A DNA stretch of 64,000 nt from Aegilops tauschii subsp. strangulata (GCF_002575655.3 NC_053036.3:645132736-645196735), one strand, 5' to 3'; shown: positions 33,182-44,613, counted from the stretch's first letter. The notes: generated by a model not told the origin, from the letters alone. Numbers and translations are program-made.

Positions 33182-33640
33182 ATGGTGAGCATCGACGTCG
33201 AGCGAAGCAGCCCGGCGCCGCCGTCCTGCAGGCAGGCGGGGCTTGAGACCGTAAAAAAGTGGCAGCGGATTCCATGCAGCATGAGGAGGGCTTGGCCGGC
33301 CGTCTGCGTTGTGGCCGCGACCCTGCTCGCAGTCGTCGTGCTCTCCGCCGCCCGGGATGGCTATGGCTTGCCGATGGTACCCAGCAGCTGGCTCTCAGTA
33401 GAAGGTACGCACGTAAGACGAGATATAGTTGGATATCGAATTGCTTGATTTCTTGTCCTGTGCATGCAGCTAAGTCACAAATTACCATGGCGGTGGACGA
33501 ATATTTCTCATTCACGCGAATCCTTTTTTCCGGCTTAATTTTCCGTGTTCGATCGATGGAGAGAAAGTGAAATTCTTAGAAGTATGTACATTGTTTCTGT
33601 AGATAATGACGGTCGGTTGTTTGAATGCAGCATTGTCTTG

Positions 33641-34120
33641 ACTATGGGCATCCGTTTTTGTGATCCATGCGTGAGCAGTCCTTTTCGTTGTTCGTCCAAA
33701 TAAAACTTTGCAGGTCAATATATTATACTTCAGTGTGTCAAAATTAATTCTTTATAGAAGATAGTGTTGGTCGATTGAGTGCTGAATTTTCCTTGACCAC
33801 GACATCGCCGAATCTTACGTTAGCCATGGGCATCTGTTTTTGCGATCCGTGCGTGAACATTTTTTGTTTGTTCTCCCAAATAAAACTTTGGAACTAAAAC
33901 TTTGCAGATCAACAATCTATTGCAACTTCAAAGTTTGAAAAGAAAATTTATCTTGACCACGAGATTGCATGGTCATCCGTTTTTGTGACCCATGCATGAA
34001 CATTTCTTTCTTCTGCCGAATAAAACTATATATGCAACTAAAACCTTACAGGCCAACAATATATTGCACCTTCGTTTGAAAAATAATTCTAGATTTTTTG
34101 GTGTGCCACAAAAACTTTAA
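33641..34120. repeat. Three degenerate repeats in the fucosyltransferase intron
   Basis: GGCATCCGTTTTTGTGATCC at about 33648 recurs in variant form near 33829 and 33970. Each is followed by AATAAAACTTTGCAG-like sequence and ATATTGCA-CTTC. Spacing is about 140-180 bp. Confidence 0.6.
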
Positions 34121-35495
34121 ATAATAGAATTTATGTGTAAAATACTCATTTTAGATATCTATGGTGCACCAAGAAAAATCTAGGGTTATTTTCTAAGCAT
34201 TGAAGTTCCAATATATTGTTAACAAGCTTGAGCTTTTGTATGTTTTGTCGTATGAGAAGAAAAACCAAAATTTAAGCATGGATCTCAACACAAAAATCGA
34301 TGGTCTGGATAAGGGTGTGTACGTATTATGGTGCTGAATCACAAATTTTCCTATCAATTTTTAAAATTTTGGAATACGAACTTGCTAATTAAATGTCTAT
34401 AATTTTCTCTAGATGTACCTCCGTCCAACCTCACCACCGACCAGCTCCTGGACGGTCTGCTCACCGCAGAATTTGGCTCGCGCTCATGCCGGAGCCGGTA
34501 CGAGTTGGCCAGCTACCATGACAAGAAGAAGAAGAAGAAGCACGCATCACATAAACCATCCCCCTACTTGCTCGCCAAGCTCCGAAATCACGAAGCGCTC
34601 CAAAAGCAATGCGGCCCCGGCACGGCCCCGTACAGGGCGGCGATCCGGCAGCTCGAGTCTGGAAATGGCATCGTCACAGCGAAAACTGCCGCTACCTGGT
34701 CCCCATAAGCTATCGAGGCCTCGGGAACCGGATGCTGTCCACAGTGTCAGCCTTCCTCTACGCTGTGCTCACCGAGCGCACCCTCCTCGTCCAGCACGAC
34801 ATGGCCGCCCTCTTCTGCGAACCTTTCCCGGGGACAACGTGGCTGCTCCCGTCCTCAGGCTGGTTGGGTGGTGGCTTCCCGCTTGGACACCTCAAGAAAT
34901 ACGGCAAGGACTCCAAGGAGAGCCTCGGCAACATGCTCAAGGCCAATGTGGTATCCGTGGGAGACAATGGGAACGCGTCGTGGTCGGACTCGGACCGGCC
35001 ACCGTACGTCTACCTACACCTGGATGGCGGCTACGGTTTCTACGACAAGCTCTTCTACTGCGACGAGCAGCAGCGGCTCATCCGCGGCGCGCCGTGGCTG
35101 CTGATGAGGACAGACAGCTACCTCGTCCCCGGGCTCTTCCTCGTCCCATCTTCCGGGACGAGCTGGAGCGGATGTTCCCGGAGAAGGACGTCGCGTTCCA
35201 CCACCTCGGTCGGTACCTATTCCACCCGGCCAACGACGTGTGGCGCGCGGTCACGAGATACTACGACGCCCACCTCGCGGGCGCCGGGCAGCGCGTCGGC
35301 ATACAGATACGGGTTTTCACACAGAATAAACCCTTGCAGAAGGTCCTGGACCAGGTCCTCTCGTGCGTCCGTAGGGAGAAGCTGTTTCTCCCGTCCGTAC
35401 AGATGAACAACGCGTCTGTGCTGGTCACCTCTCTGAGCTCGTGGTACTACGAGAGGATCAAGGCCGAGTATGGCGGCAGCCGGGTGCACCAGCCG

Positions 35496-35504
35496 AGCCA
35501 CGAG
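35496..35504. repeat. 9-bp target duplication, left copy (AGCCACGAG)
   Basis: AGCCACGAG precedes the element and is repeated exactly at 45346-45354 after it. Nine bases is the Mutator superfamily signature. Both copies are fucosyltransferase coding sequence. Confidence 0.95.
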
Positions 35505-35733
35505 GGCAAATTTGACAATTTTGACCTGGAAACAAAATAAATTCACAGAATGAACTGGGTGCGAAACTATTTCACACCCCTGACCCTTTTGTGTAGCGCC
35601 CGCCACGCCGGCGCCACACCCTACGGTGCAGCGCCTAGCTCCGGGGCGTTGCACCTCTGTCCACCGTGGCAGCCCATGGGCCCGCACCCAGCAGTGCAAT
35701 GCCTCGGAGCTAGGCGCTGCACTGTGACTTATC
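35505..35733. repeat. MULE left TIR
   Basis: It starts GGCAAATTTGACAATTTTGA and ends CTGCACTGTGACTTATC. It contains TGTAGCGCCCGCCACGCCG and GTGCAGCGCCTAGCTCC, related to the internal palindrome array at 39331-40296. The right TIR differs by scattered substitutions and an extra palindromic segment. Confidence 0.93.
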
Positions 35734-36039
35734 TGCAAACGCGCCAGCCCTCTCCTCCCCCACCCTCCCCATTGGCAGTTACAGAAAAACAGGGCGGCGG
35801 CCATCTGCACTCCTCCTCTCAATCCCCTCTCCCAAATCCTTCCGATCCGACGATTTGGTCCGTGCATTTGTTCACCAATCCATCGTAGAAGGTACTCTCC
35901 TCCGATCCCCTTCTTTCTATCCATAGAAAATATTATATTTTGAAGATTTGGGGAACCCTTGTTTGAATCTTGCATGTATTAGATTTGGGCAACTTTTGTT
36001 TGAATCTTGCATATATTAGATTTGGGGAACCCTTGTTAG

Positions 36040-36325
36040 ATTAGAATGTGGTTTGGATAGATAGGTTGACATGTTATTTATATAGTTTGGATACATAGAT
36101 TGACATGTTATTTCTATGGAGAAGTAGATTGACATGTTATTTGTATGGAGAAGTAGATTGACATGTTATAGTTTGGATACATAGATTGACATGTTATAGT
36201 TTGGATGCATAGATTGACATGTTATTTGTATGGAGAAGTAGATTGACATGTTATTTCTATGGAGAAGTAGATTGACATGTTATAGTTTGGATACATAGAT
36301 TGACATGTTATTTGTATGAAGTAGG
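36040..36325. repeat. Minisatellite in the 5' region of the PMD gene
   Basis: ATAGATTGACATGTTAT and GTAGATTGACATGTTATTT are repeated about nine times with alternating spacers (TGTATGGAGAA / AGTTTGGATAC). It lies inside a probable 5' UTR intron (about 35891-36440, GT...AG). Confidence 0.8.
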
Positions 36326-36441
36326 CCCGAGTAGGGGGAAGCACCATATGCTTTGGATCTTGCATGTAGTAGGCCTACTTTAGTTTTTTTGAATTGAAAA
36401 GATAATCGTGTTGACAAGAATGCTTTGTTGTAATTGTTAGG

Positions 36442-39091
36442 ATGGTTTGGCTTCTCGATGATCATTGGGACAAACAACACCGGTCGTACGCTATGTCGGT
36501 GCAGCAGCGGGTAATACTGAAAGTGGCCGGTGTTATGAATTTCGTATGTTTTTTCAAACACAAATGCCCCATATGTAATGTTATGATTTGTTTGTTTGTA
36601 GGAGCTTGCACCTCTGAAGCTTCGGTCTCACGGGATCAGCCTTGGAGGGATGCGCTATGATGAGTGGTACACACCTTATGTTAGGGAGGCAGGACTTCTC
36701 CCTTTCATTGAGTTGGTCCGCCGGTCGACGCCACCCAACAATGCTGCAGCACTCACCGCGCTTATTGATCATTGGAGGCCGGAGACACACACTTTCCATC
36801 TTCGGACCGGGGAGATGACCGTGACGCTGCAGGATATTGCTATGATCACCGGTCTTCCTATCGATGGCAATCCTTTATGTATGAACACCGATTCTGAAGG
36901 GTCGCGCGCGCAGATGCATGCCCTTATCGGTATGGTTCCTCCGGAGCCTCGGGAGCCAGAAAGGGAAGATAAGAAGAAGGAAAGAGTCGCAGCGGGCGCT
37001 ACTTTCACGTGGATATCATCGAACTTCGCTCATTGCCCCGATGATGCTAATGAGGACATGGTGAAGACATATGCTCGTGTCTACATGTGGTACGTGATAT
37101 CGAGGACAATGTTTGCTGATGGCACAGGCAAGAATGCTCCATGGATGTGGCTGAAGGCGTTGACCGTCTTCGATAGCAAATGGAGTTGGGGTTCGGCGAC
37201 ACTAGCTTACTTGTATCGACAGGTATGAAGTTGTTTCCTTTTCACTTCATTGATACATTATCAATGCGCTCTTGCGGCAAATTTGACCATGTTCTTTTTT
37301 ATGTGCAGTTGGACGATGCCAGTTGTAGGCACACTGGAGGTATTGGTGGTTGTCTGCTCGCACTTTCCATATGGAGCTGGGAGCGTTTGCCGGTTGGACG
37401 ACCTAAGACCGTGAAGTACGAGGATTGGGACGATAAAGACGACCCACTACGGCTCCTCACTTGGGCTTACAAGTGGGATGTGTTAAATGAGACGACGGAT
37501 GATCCCTCGGTAATGTACAAGTTGTACAAGAGCGAGCTGGACGCGATCACGCCTGAGCAGGTGAACCGACCTTGCATAAGTGATTATCATGCTTGTATCT
37601 TCACTCGATATCAATTTTGCATTCAATCCCATTTTGCAGGTGGAATGGGAGCCGTATGGAAAAGGAGAGAGTTTTGGTAACCCTATAGAGTTCAGGCTTA
37701 ATCCGATGTGCATTAGGGATAGGGATCTCTGGCATATGCGGTGCCCACTGATATGCAACTGGGCGGTTGAGCTTCACCTGCCACATCGGGTGTTCCGCCA
37801 GTTTGGTTTGTTCCAGCCACACCCGCCGGAGTGGGAGGACACGGACAAGTTGCTACACGCGTAAGATATAATTAACCTTGAGCACTTAGCAGCTTCTCGA
37901 CGGTTTCGATGATGCTAATATTCTGTTTCTAACTTGCAGGTTGGATAGGAAAAAGCAGCGGAAGATCAAGGATTGGGCCAGCCATCACAGGAAGTATGTC
38001 GTGCAGTTCGCACTTAGTGTGGAGCAAGCAAGGGCTGGAAAACGAGCCCAGCTTCGTGAGCACTGCCCGATCGCGTTCAACAACTATCTCGCATGGTTTC
38101 TTGCAAGTACCCGCGTGGAGGTATGCCAGCCGGCGTATGCTGAGGAGATTCTGGAAGAACCCACCGTTTTTGATGAGGTAGCCCAGCACCAATACAACGC
38201 ATTAGTCAGGAAAGGCAACTCGGTGATCCCTTCAGCTCCAATGATGAACTTTGTGGTTAGCCCTTTTTGCTTTTCCATTCGCACTTTTCACATCTTCGCT
38301 TGCCTAACACTTTGATACCGTTTCTGTTCATAGCGTGCCCAGATCAAGAAAGCAGCTGACGAGACCGAGACTATTCTGGAAACAACCCCGGCTGGCAAAA
38401 GCGATGGGGAAGGTGCACTTCGAGAATTCATTAAGGTTCACATCTCCTTCAAACTAGCACTTAACATTTGTTGGTACGTTCCATGTCTCATTCACTTGTA
38501 CATGTTGCAGCGCCAGGGCCAAAAGTTAAGGCGGCTATCAAACCTTTTCGGTTGTCGTGACCCCGAGTATGTATCACCAGAACGGTCTAGGTCGGCGACA
38601 CCATCAGATCCCGCTTCGGGGCAGAGCCATGGTGAACCTTTCGAGGATGAGGATGTGGGTGCGGTCACCCAAGAGGTATGTCATGACGATATATATCCAT
38701 TTGTTGATGCATTGCTAACTATATCCTCACACACGGTCTTTCCATATCTTTTGTTGATGCATAGGTTGCTGATGATATGACCTTGGGGACGTACCGGGCT
38801 CGGTCTGCATACGAGTTGAAGCCTAGGAGGGGAATCAACAAGTACACACCTGAAGACTTCACCCAAAGAGGCAAAAGGACGGTCGGCACCTCGCGGATGG
38901 CGGCTTTGGATGACTATTTGGATGACGATGTCGAACCGGAGGCGGAGCCGGAGCCGGAGCGGGTTCCTCTTCCTAGGAAGGTGAAGAAGATAAGCGTCAA
39001 GAGGGGGGAGGACCCAGCAAGCGTGGAAAGCACTAGTCATCTTAGTTTTTTTATAATGTTGAACTTCGAGTGCGAATTGTTATGTCGTTGA
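36442..39091 (+). CDS. Plant mobile domain (PMD) protein, MULE-borne, 8 exons
   Basis: Exons 36442-36510, 36602-37222, 37309-37560, 37640-37860, 37940-38255, 38334-38435, 38511-38675 and 38765-39091 join at GT-AG sites with conserved phase and no internal stop, giving 690 residues. The N-terminus (HGISLGGMRYDEWYTPYVRE) and LTALIDHWRPETHTFHL, GEMTVTLQDIAMITGLPIDG and CPLICNWAVELHLPHRVFRQ are hallmarks of the aminotransferase-like plant mobile domain found in MAIN/MAIL1 proteins and in MULE and gypsy elements. The C-terminal third is charged and acidic (DDYLDDDVEPEAEPEPE), then basic (PRKVKKISVKRG). It starts about 700 bp inside the left TIR and reads toward the transposase, in the position of mudrB in maize MuDR. 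Its role is unknown; an accessory or anti-silencing function is an inference. Confidence 0.88.
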
Positions 39092-39330
39092 AGTTGGAGT
39101 GGTCGTACCTTTTATGTCGTTGAACTTGGAGTGGTGGTAGCTCTATGGTCAACTGGAACTTATTGTGATGGTTCTTTTCTAAGAAATGATGTCTTTTGTG
39201 AACCCTTTTTGAACCTGAATATTTGTTATACTAATTGTTGAACTGTGGCTGAAAAAGACCCAGTAGAGGGGGGGAGGAGGCACAGTAGGTAGGCCTCAAG
39301 TTTCAGGCAAAAAAATTGCTAAGTGTTTGT

Positions 39331-40296
39331 GCAGCGCCCAGCACGGAGGCGCCACACTCTACAGTGCAACGCCTAGCTCTCAGGCGTTGCACTGTAGAGT
39401 GTGGCGCCTCCGTGCTAGGCGCTGCATATGTCTGTAACTAGCCATACTTCTGTTGCTTTCTGGATAGCTACAGACATATGCCTAGGCGTTGCACTGTAGA
39501 GTGCGGCGCCTCCAAGCTAGGCGCTGCATATGTCTGTAACTAGCCATACTTCTGTTGCCTTTCTGGATAGCTGCAGACATGTGCAGCGCCTAGCTTGGAG
39601 GCGCCGCACACTACAGTGCAACGCCTAGCTCGCAGGCGCTGCACTATAGAGTGCGGCGCCTCCAAGCTAGGCGCTGCACATGTCTGCAACTAGCCATACT
39701 TCTATTGCTTTTCTGGATAGCTGCAGACATGTGCAGCGCCTAGCTTGGAGGCGCCGCACACTACAGTGCAACGCCTAGCTCGCAGGCGCTGCACTATAGA
39801 GTGTGGCGCCTCCAAGCTAGGCGCTGCACATGTCTACAACTAGCCATACTTCTGTTGCTTTTCTGGATAGCTGCAGACATGTGCAGCGCCTAGCTTGGAG
39901 GCGCCGCACTCTACAGTGCAACGCCTAGCCCTAGGCGTTGCACTGTAGAGTGCGGCGCCTCCAAGCTAGGCGCTGCACATGTCTACAACTAGCCATACTT
40001 CTGTTGCTTTTCTGGATAGCTACAGACATGTGCAGCGCCTAGCTCGGAGGCGCCGCACTCTACAGTGCAACGCCTAGCTCGCAGGCGCTGCACTATAGAG
40101 TGTGGCGCCTCCAAGCTAGGCGCTGCACATGTCTGCAACTATCCAGAGTGCAACAGAAGGTATGCCTCCAGTTTCAGGCAAAAATTTCGCTAAGTGTTTG
40201 TGCAGCGCCTAGCACGGAGGCGCCACACTCTACAGTGCAGCGCCTAGCCCCCAGGCGCTGCACTGTACAGTGTGGCGCCTCCTGGCTAGGCGCTGC
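39331..40296. repeat. Tandem array of GC-rich ~96-bp palindromes
   Basis: At least six full inverted repeats lie at about 39331-39426, 39583-39679, 39732-39829, 39882-39978, 40031-40127 and 40201-40296, plus a half unit near 39482. They recur about every 150 bp, separated by TAGCCATACTTCTGTTGC-type spacers. Each arm contains GCAGCGCCTAGC, GAGGCGCC, CACTCTACAGTGCA and CGCCTAG. The same motifs occur in both TIRs. The array lies between the convergent 3' ends of the PMD gene and the minus-strand genes. Confidence 0.92.
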
Positions 40297-40412
40297 ACTG
40301 GACTGTAGCTATGCAGCCAGAACAGAAGGTACTTTACAGTTTGAGGCACTTGGACTTGGACTTAGTGAATTTTTTAGCTATCCAGAGAGCCACAGCAGCT
40401 AGGCGCCACATG

Positions 40413-40648
40413 GTAGATTGCAGCGCCCAAGTACTTCACGACACATAATAGTTCATAACACATAGTACTTCACGACACATAGTAGTTCTTACAACCAAAT
40501 CAAAGAGGAGACATAGTAGTTCACTGCACATAGAAGTTCACACAACCAAATCGAGGAGGAGACATAGTAGTTCACGGCACATAGTAGTTCATAACCAAAT
40601 CACATTGGAGACATAGTAGTTCACAACCAAATCGAAGAGGAGACATAG
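40413..40648. repeat. Minisatellite with ACATAGTAGTTCAC units
   Basis: ACATAGTAGTTCAC and AACCAAATCGA-GAGGAG alternate in units of roughly 45-60 bp. They lie immediately downstream of the stop codon of the coiled-coil ORF. Confidence 0.8.
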
Positions 40649-40650
40649 CT

Positions 40651-41067
40651 CTATTGCGTAGAGCAAGGCCCCTTTCCCTTCTTCTTCTTCCTCTCTTCTT
40701 CCTCTTCCTCCTCCCTTTTTCTTATGCGATGAGCCTCCTTAACCACCCTCTCCATGAATATCTGATTGTCCCTCTCTTCTTTTTCAGCTGCAATTGCCCA
40801 AAGCTTCATGGTTCTTTCTTCAAAATCCTGTTGACGCTTCTTCTGTGCCTCCTCAACTTTCCTCATCAACGCTTGCTCCCTAGCGCGCATCGCATTTGCC
40901 GCACTCTGTTTCCGCTTCCTCTCCTTCTCAAGCTCCTCTTCCTTCTTCTTCTTTAGCTTGGCTGCATCCTCCTCTCTAAGCTTCTTCGCAGCCTTCTCCC
41001 ACCATCCGGCCATCTCATCTTCGCCATCCTCCTTCATCGTTGGTTTGTTGGGTTGGGAAGCCGCCAT
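40651..41067 (-). CDS. MULE-borne coiled-coil protein
   Basis: It encodes 138 residues from the ATG at 41065-41067 (MAASQPNKPTMKEDGEDEMA). The frame is open a little further upstream, so the start is a choice based on the Ala-rich start and a splice-acceptor-like TTGTAG just before it. After a WWEKAAKKL segment it is almost entirely Lys/Glu/Arg (EELEKERKRKQ; EEEEEEERKKKKGKG), predicting a long single helix or coiled coil with a basic tail. It lies about 110 bp downstream of the transposase on the same strand and may be a separate gene or a final alternative exon. I do not recognise a family. Confidence 0.55.
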   Translation of the reverse strand: MAASQPNKPTMKEDGEDEMAGWWEKAAKKLREEDAAKLKKKKEEELEKERKRKQSAANAMRAREQALMRKVEEAQKKRQQDFEERTMKLWAIAAEKEERDNQIFMERVVKEAHRIRKREEEEEEERKKKKGKGPCSTQ

Positions 41068-41175
41068 ACCTACAATGAGTGGAACATAACGGTTAGTAAG
41101 GACAATAAGAACAAATGGAAGCACATATGAAAAAGAAGAACATATGAAAAAACAAGAACATATGATACATTATAG

Positions 41176-44100
41176 TTAGTGAGGAACATACGGAAACGGT
41201 CCATCTAGGTATCCAAACATTCCTCTATAACGAACTTGCGCTTGTCCATCACCACGGCCAAGTCCACCACCAAGGCCAAGACCATCACCAAGGCCGAGAC
41301 CATCACCACGGCCATTACCACCACGTCGAGCTCTTCCACCACCACGGCCGAGACCACCACCACCACCTCTACCACCACCATGGCCTCTTGTAAGTCCAAG
41401 TTGCCGACCTTTTTGTTGCCTAGATCCTCTTTGGCTAACACTTGGTTGGCTAGGCACTTGTTGGCTACCACTTGGTTGCCTTGGCACTTGTTGGATACCA
41501 CTAGGTTGGCTAACACTTGGTTGGCTAGGCACTTGTTGGCTACCACTTGGTTGCCTTGGCACTTGTTGGCTACCACTAGGTTGGCTACCACTTGGTTGGC
41601 TTGGCACTTGTTGGCTACCACTAGGTTGGCTACCACTAGGTTGGCTACCACTTGGTTGGCTCCCTTGTGTAGCTCCATGTTGGCTTGTGCTTGCATCATT
41701 TTTCTTGGACCTTTTCCTTGGTTTGGTACATTTTCTTTTGTTGTGGCCATGACCTTTGCACTCCCCACAACGGGAGCTCTCACGAGGCTCTTGGAATTGG
41801 TCGTTGCCCGCTTCGCGGCGCCCACCATGGCCCCATCCGTCCATGTCGCCTCTAAGACGCTTTGTCTTACGTCTACCCCGTTTAACAACCTTCAACTCCG
41901 GATCCGGCCATAGTTGAACTCCATGATACTCCGGCCATTGTGATTGGTCAAAGTATGGGTGAAAGCGGGGAGCCCATGTTTTCTTGACCGTCATGATTGA
42001 GAACTCCGACTCCCTCACGGTGCGTGGGTGATTGATGTCCACATTCCTAACGCGGCCGGCGGCATACAAATGTGAGCATGGGAGATGAAGCAACAATGGC
42101 CTCCCGCAAGTGCAGTCACATTGTGTTAACGACACCTTGAAAGCCCGACCTCCATGTTGCCGTCCATCATTTGTGGTTCCTCCTGGCTCTTTCACTTCGT
42201 ACTTCCACTCTTCATTGTCATATAATATAGCTTCTTCTGAGTCCGCCTTCCGTGATTGAAATAGCAACCATTCATCAACTTTGGGTGGTAACTTGTACTT
42301 GTACTTCCGTGGGTTCTCACCCGCTATCTGTGCATCGGTTTCCATCGAGTACTTTACAAAGTACGCATTCATCTTGTCAAATGTGTATTGAACTATTGCC
42401 CTCACGGGTAATCCACGTGCACCTTTGAGCACCCTATTGAAGCGTTCGGCCATATTGCTTGTCATTTGACCGTATCTCCAGCCATCTTCATCAAAAGCAC
42501 GTGCCCACTTGTTCCGGTATTGAATGTGCCTATTGAGAAAGTCTTGATCCCCGGGATCAAGTTTTTTGTGTGCGAGCAATTTGTTGTACAAAGTGGCGAA
42601 GCGCTTATCGGAGAAAGCGAGACAACAATCTTGAAGATCATCGGCCAACTCCTTAAGGCCACATGCCCTATAGAAGTTCGAACAAAAGTGCCTCATGCAC
42701 CAGCGATGGTGCAACGGAGCATGCCCGGGAATGTCAATCTCCACGGCGTTAAGAATTCCTTGATTCCGATCCGATATGACACAAATTTCCCTTTGAGCGG
42801 GTAACACCTTCGTCCTCAAAAGATGCAGAAACCACTCCCAGTTGTCATTGTTTTCCACCTCAACCAAAGCAAATGCCAATGGCAACACCCGGTTATTGGC
42901 ATCACTTGCTATCGCAACCAACAAGGTGCCCTTGTATTGTCCGGTCAAGAACGTGCCATCAATTGCGATGACCGGCCTACAATGTTCGAAAGCCCTCACA
43001 CATTGTTCAAACGCCCAAAAAGTACGGCCAAATACTCTGACTTTCCTTCCTTCATGAACCGTTGTTTGGTGCCCATGAGGCTCGACTACATGAACCATGC
43101 CCGGGTTTGTCGCGGCCATGGCTAACAACAACCTAGGGATTCGGTTGTATGCTTTCTCCCATGTACCATACAACATCTTAAATGCGGCTTGCTTCGCCTT
43201 CCATGCCTTGCCGTATTTCACCTTGTAATGAAAGATGGCTTTCACAAGGTCAATGACATGTTGGACGCTCATTGTTGGAAGTGTGGATATTGAGTTGGAG
43301 AGCCTGTAAGCGATGAACTCGGACGTGAGTTGTTTGTGGTCTTCGGACACAATCTTCCCATCCACCCTTTTGCCTTGGCACATGTGAGTTGGCACACAAC
43401 TCACTACATGCCAAGTAGGACCTCCTTTCCATGGTCTTGCACGCACAATCCACGGACAACCGCCACGGCGTCTTGCCACTCCTTGTTGGACCTCCTTTCC
43501 ACGACCTCTACCACCACCACGGCCTCTTGTAAGTCCAAGTTGGACCTCCTTTTCATCTTCACATGCACATGCAACCGTGTAGCGCACATTGACGTCCGAG
43601 TGCACCACCTTGTGTGGACGATAATGCGTAACCGAGTAGTTGTCGAGCCACATCTTCAAATCCAACAAGCTGTCGAACTTAGAACCTTTAGCAATCCGGT
43701 TCTTGTCGTCTACCAAATCACGGTGAGAGCTTGGCCTAACCCCAAGAGGTACACATTGGCCACCATCTACCACGGCTTCATCCGCGAGACTAACATCCTT
43801 GAACAATGTAGTCCGATGATCCCGACCAAATACCTTCTCGAAAGCTTTGGCCTCCTTCACCGTGAACCCCTCCGCATCAACTTGTTCATCGGGACCATCG
43901 TCATCCGAGTCCGGTGCATATGCACGGGAAAAAGGGATGGAATGGTCCATTGTCTCTTGCAAATGATATTTGTCGAGATCACCCACATTGTTGTCATGGA
44001 GATCAACTTCATTGTCATCGTCCGCATACTCATCATTGTCCTCTTGCAAAGATTCATCTTGGTTGTTTCTATAAGGGCTCAATGTTGGCCTCACTTCTTG

Positions 44101-44526
44101 GGTCAAAAGAGGTTCAGCAATTTCATCTCGCTTCAAGGATGGGGGGCTACTAGCAACCAAAGGGGAGGGGTTCCGGTTCAAGTCCAAATGCAAACTTGAA
44201 TCAACCTTCTTCATTGCAAATAACTCAAGAGCCTTGTCTAGTGATTCGGCCACCGTCTCCTTGTATGCAACCCAACGTTGCTCCGAGTTTACACGCATTG
44301 TCTTCCAACGGATGTGCATTCCAAAACCAACATTATGCCTTCCCTCCAACTCAATGATATCACTAGGGTCCATCCAATTCAAATCTTTCCTAACTTGTTG
44401 CAAGAGCTCCGCATAGCTAGGACTACTATCAAACACCATGTCAAACTCATCCGGGTCCGGTTCTTTATTGCCTTTCAAAAAGGCGTCTTTGTCCCCATGA
44501 TGAACAAACACACATGTTCTTCCCAT
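41176..44526 (-). CDS. MULE (MuDR-type) transposase, intact, 1,116 aa
   Basis: The chosen start is the ATG at 44524-44526 (MGRTCVFVHHGDKDAFLKGN); further upstream the frame is only translated telomere-like repeat. Order: an N-terminal PB1-like part; an acidic linker; a MuDR DNA-binding region with CPWIVRARPW (about residue 355); the MULE DDE core with VIAIDGTFLTGQYKGTLL (about 520), ICVISDRNQGIL (about 584) and SNMAERFNRVLKG; a SWIM zinc finger CDCTCGRPLLLHLPCSH (about 805-820); and a CCHC knuckle CGECKGHGHNKRKC (about 917-930). A Gln-Pro-Ser-Gly repeat tail (coded by 41430-41690) and an Arg-Gly-rich end follow. No stop or frameshift is seen. An extra RGG-type segment interrupts the DNA-binding region. 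Homologues cut TIR ends and make 9-bp duplications, as seen here. Confidence 0.93.
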   Translation of the reverse strand: MGRTCVFVHHGDKDAFLKGNKEPDPDEFDMVFDSSPSYAELLQQVRKDLNWMDPSDIIELEGRHNVGFGMHIRWKTMRVNSEQRWVAYKETVAESLDKALELFAMKKVDSSLHLDLNRNPSPLVASSPPSLKRDEIAEPLLTQEVRPTLSPYRNNQDESLQEDNDEYADDDNEVDLHDNNVGDLDKYHLQETMDHSIPFSRAYAPDSDDDGPDEQVDAEGFTVKEAKAFEKVFGRDHRTTLFKDVSLADEAVVDGGQCVPLGVRPSSHRDLVDDKNRIAKGSKFDSLLDLKMWLDNYSVTHYRPHKVVHSDVNVRYTVACACEDEKEVQLGLTRGRGGGRGRGKEVQQGVARRRGGCPWIVRARPWKGGPTWHVVSCVPTHMCQGKRVDGKIVSEDHKQLTSEFIAYRLSNSISTLPTMSVQHVIDLVKAIFHYKVKYGKAWKAKQAAFKMLYGTWEKAYNRIPRLLLAMAATNPGMVHVVEPHGHQTTVHEGRKVRVFGRTFWAFEQCVRAFEHCRPVIAIDGTFLTGQYKGTLLVAIASDANNRVLPLAFALVEVENNDNWEWFLHLLRTKVLPAQREICVISDRNQGILNAVEIDIPGHAPLHHRWCMRHFCSNFYRACGLKELADDLQDCCLAFSDKRFATLYNKLLAHKKLDPGDQDFLNRHIQYRNKWARAFDEDGWRYGQMTSNMAERFNRVLKGARGLPVRAIVQYTFDKMNAYFVKYSMETDAQIAGENPRKYKYKLPPKVDEWLLFQSRKADSEEAILYDNEEWKYEVKEPGGTTNDGRQHGGRAFKVSLTQCDCTCGRPLLLHLPCSHLYAAGRVRNVDINHPRTVRESEFSIMTVKKTWAPRFHPYFDQSQWPEYHGVQLWPDPELKVVKRGRRKTKRLRGDMDGWGHGGRREAGNDQFQEPRESSRCGECKGHGHNKRKCTKPRKRSKKNDASTSQHGATQGSQPSGSQPSGSQPSGSQQVPSQPSGSQPSGSQQVPRQPSGSQQVPSQPSVSQPSGIQQVPRQPSGSQQVPSQPSVSQRGSRQQKGRQLGLTRGHGGGRGGGGGLGRGGGRARRGGNGRGDGLGLGDGLGLGGGLGRGDGQAQVRYRGMFGYLDGPFPYVPH

Positions 44527-44613
44527 CCCTATAAGCAATGAACACAAGGTAACATTGCTTCCATGAGTACTAATCCATGGATTAACACCGAATACAAACC
44601 CTAATATATATAT

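Larger units (their letters stand above)
33182..35504 (+). pseudogene. GT37 fucosyltransferase (xyloglucan-type), 5' part
   Basis: Exon 1 (33182-33404) encodes a short basic N-terminus and a membrane anchor (AVCVVAATLLAVVVLSAA), as expected for a type II Golgi protein. After a 1,008 bp GT-AG intron, exon 2 starts at 34413 and runs into GT37 sequence: SCRSRYELASY, ISYRGLGNRMLSTVSAFLYA, LFCEPFPGTTWLLP, FHHLGRYLFHP and the nucleotide-sugar site QRVGIQIRVF. Single-base losses near 34678-34682 and near 35146 each shift the frame by one. At 35504 the reading is cut by the 9.8 kb MULE; the rest of the exon lies at 45355-45834. Family members add alpha-1,2-fucose to xyloglucan or related glycans. This copy cannot make a full enzyme. 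Confidence 0.88.
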
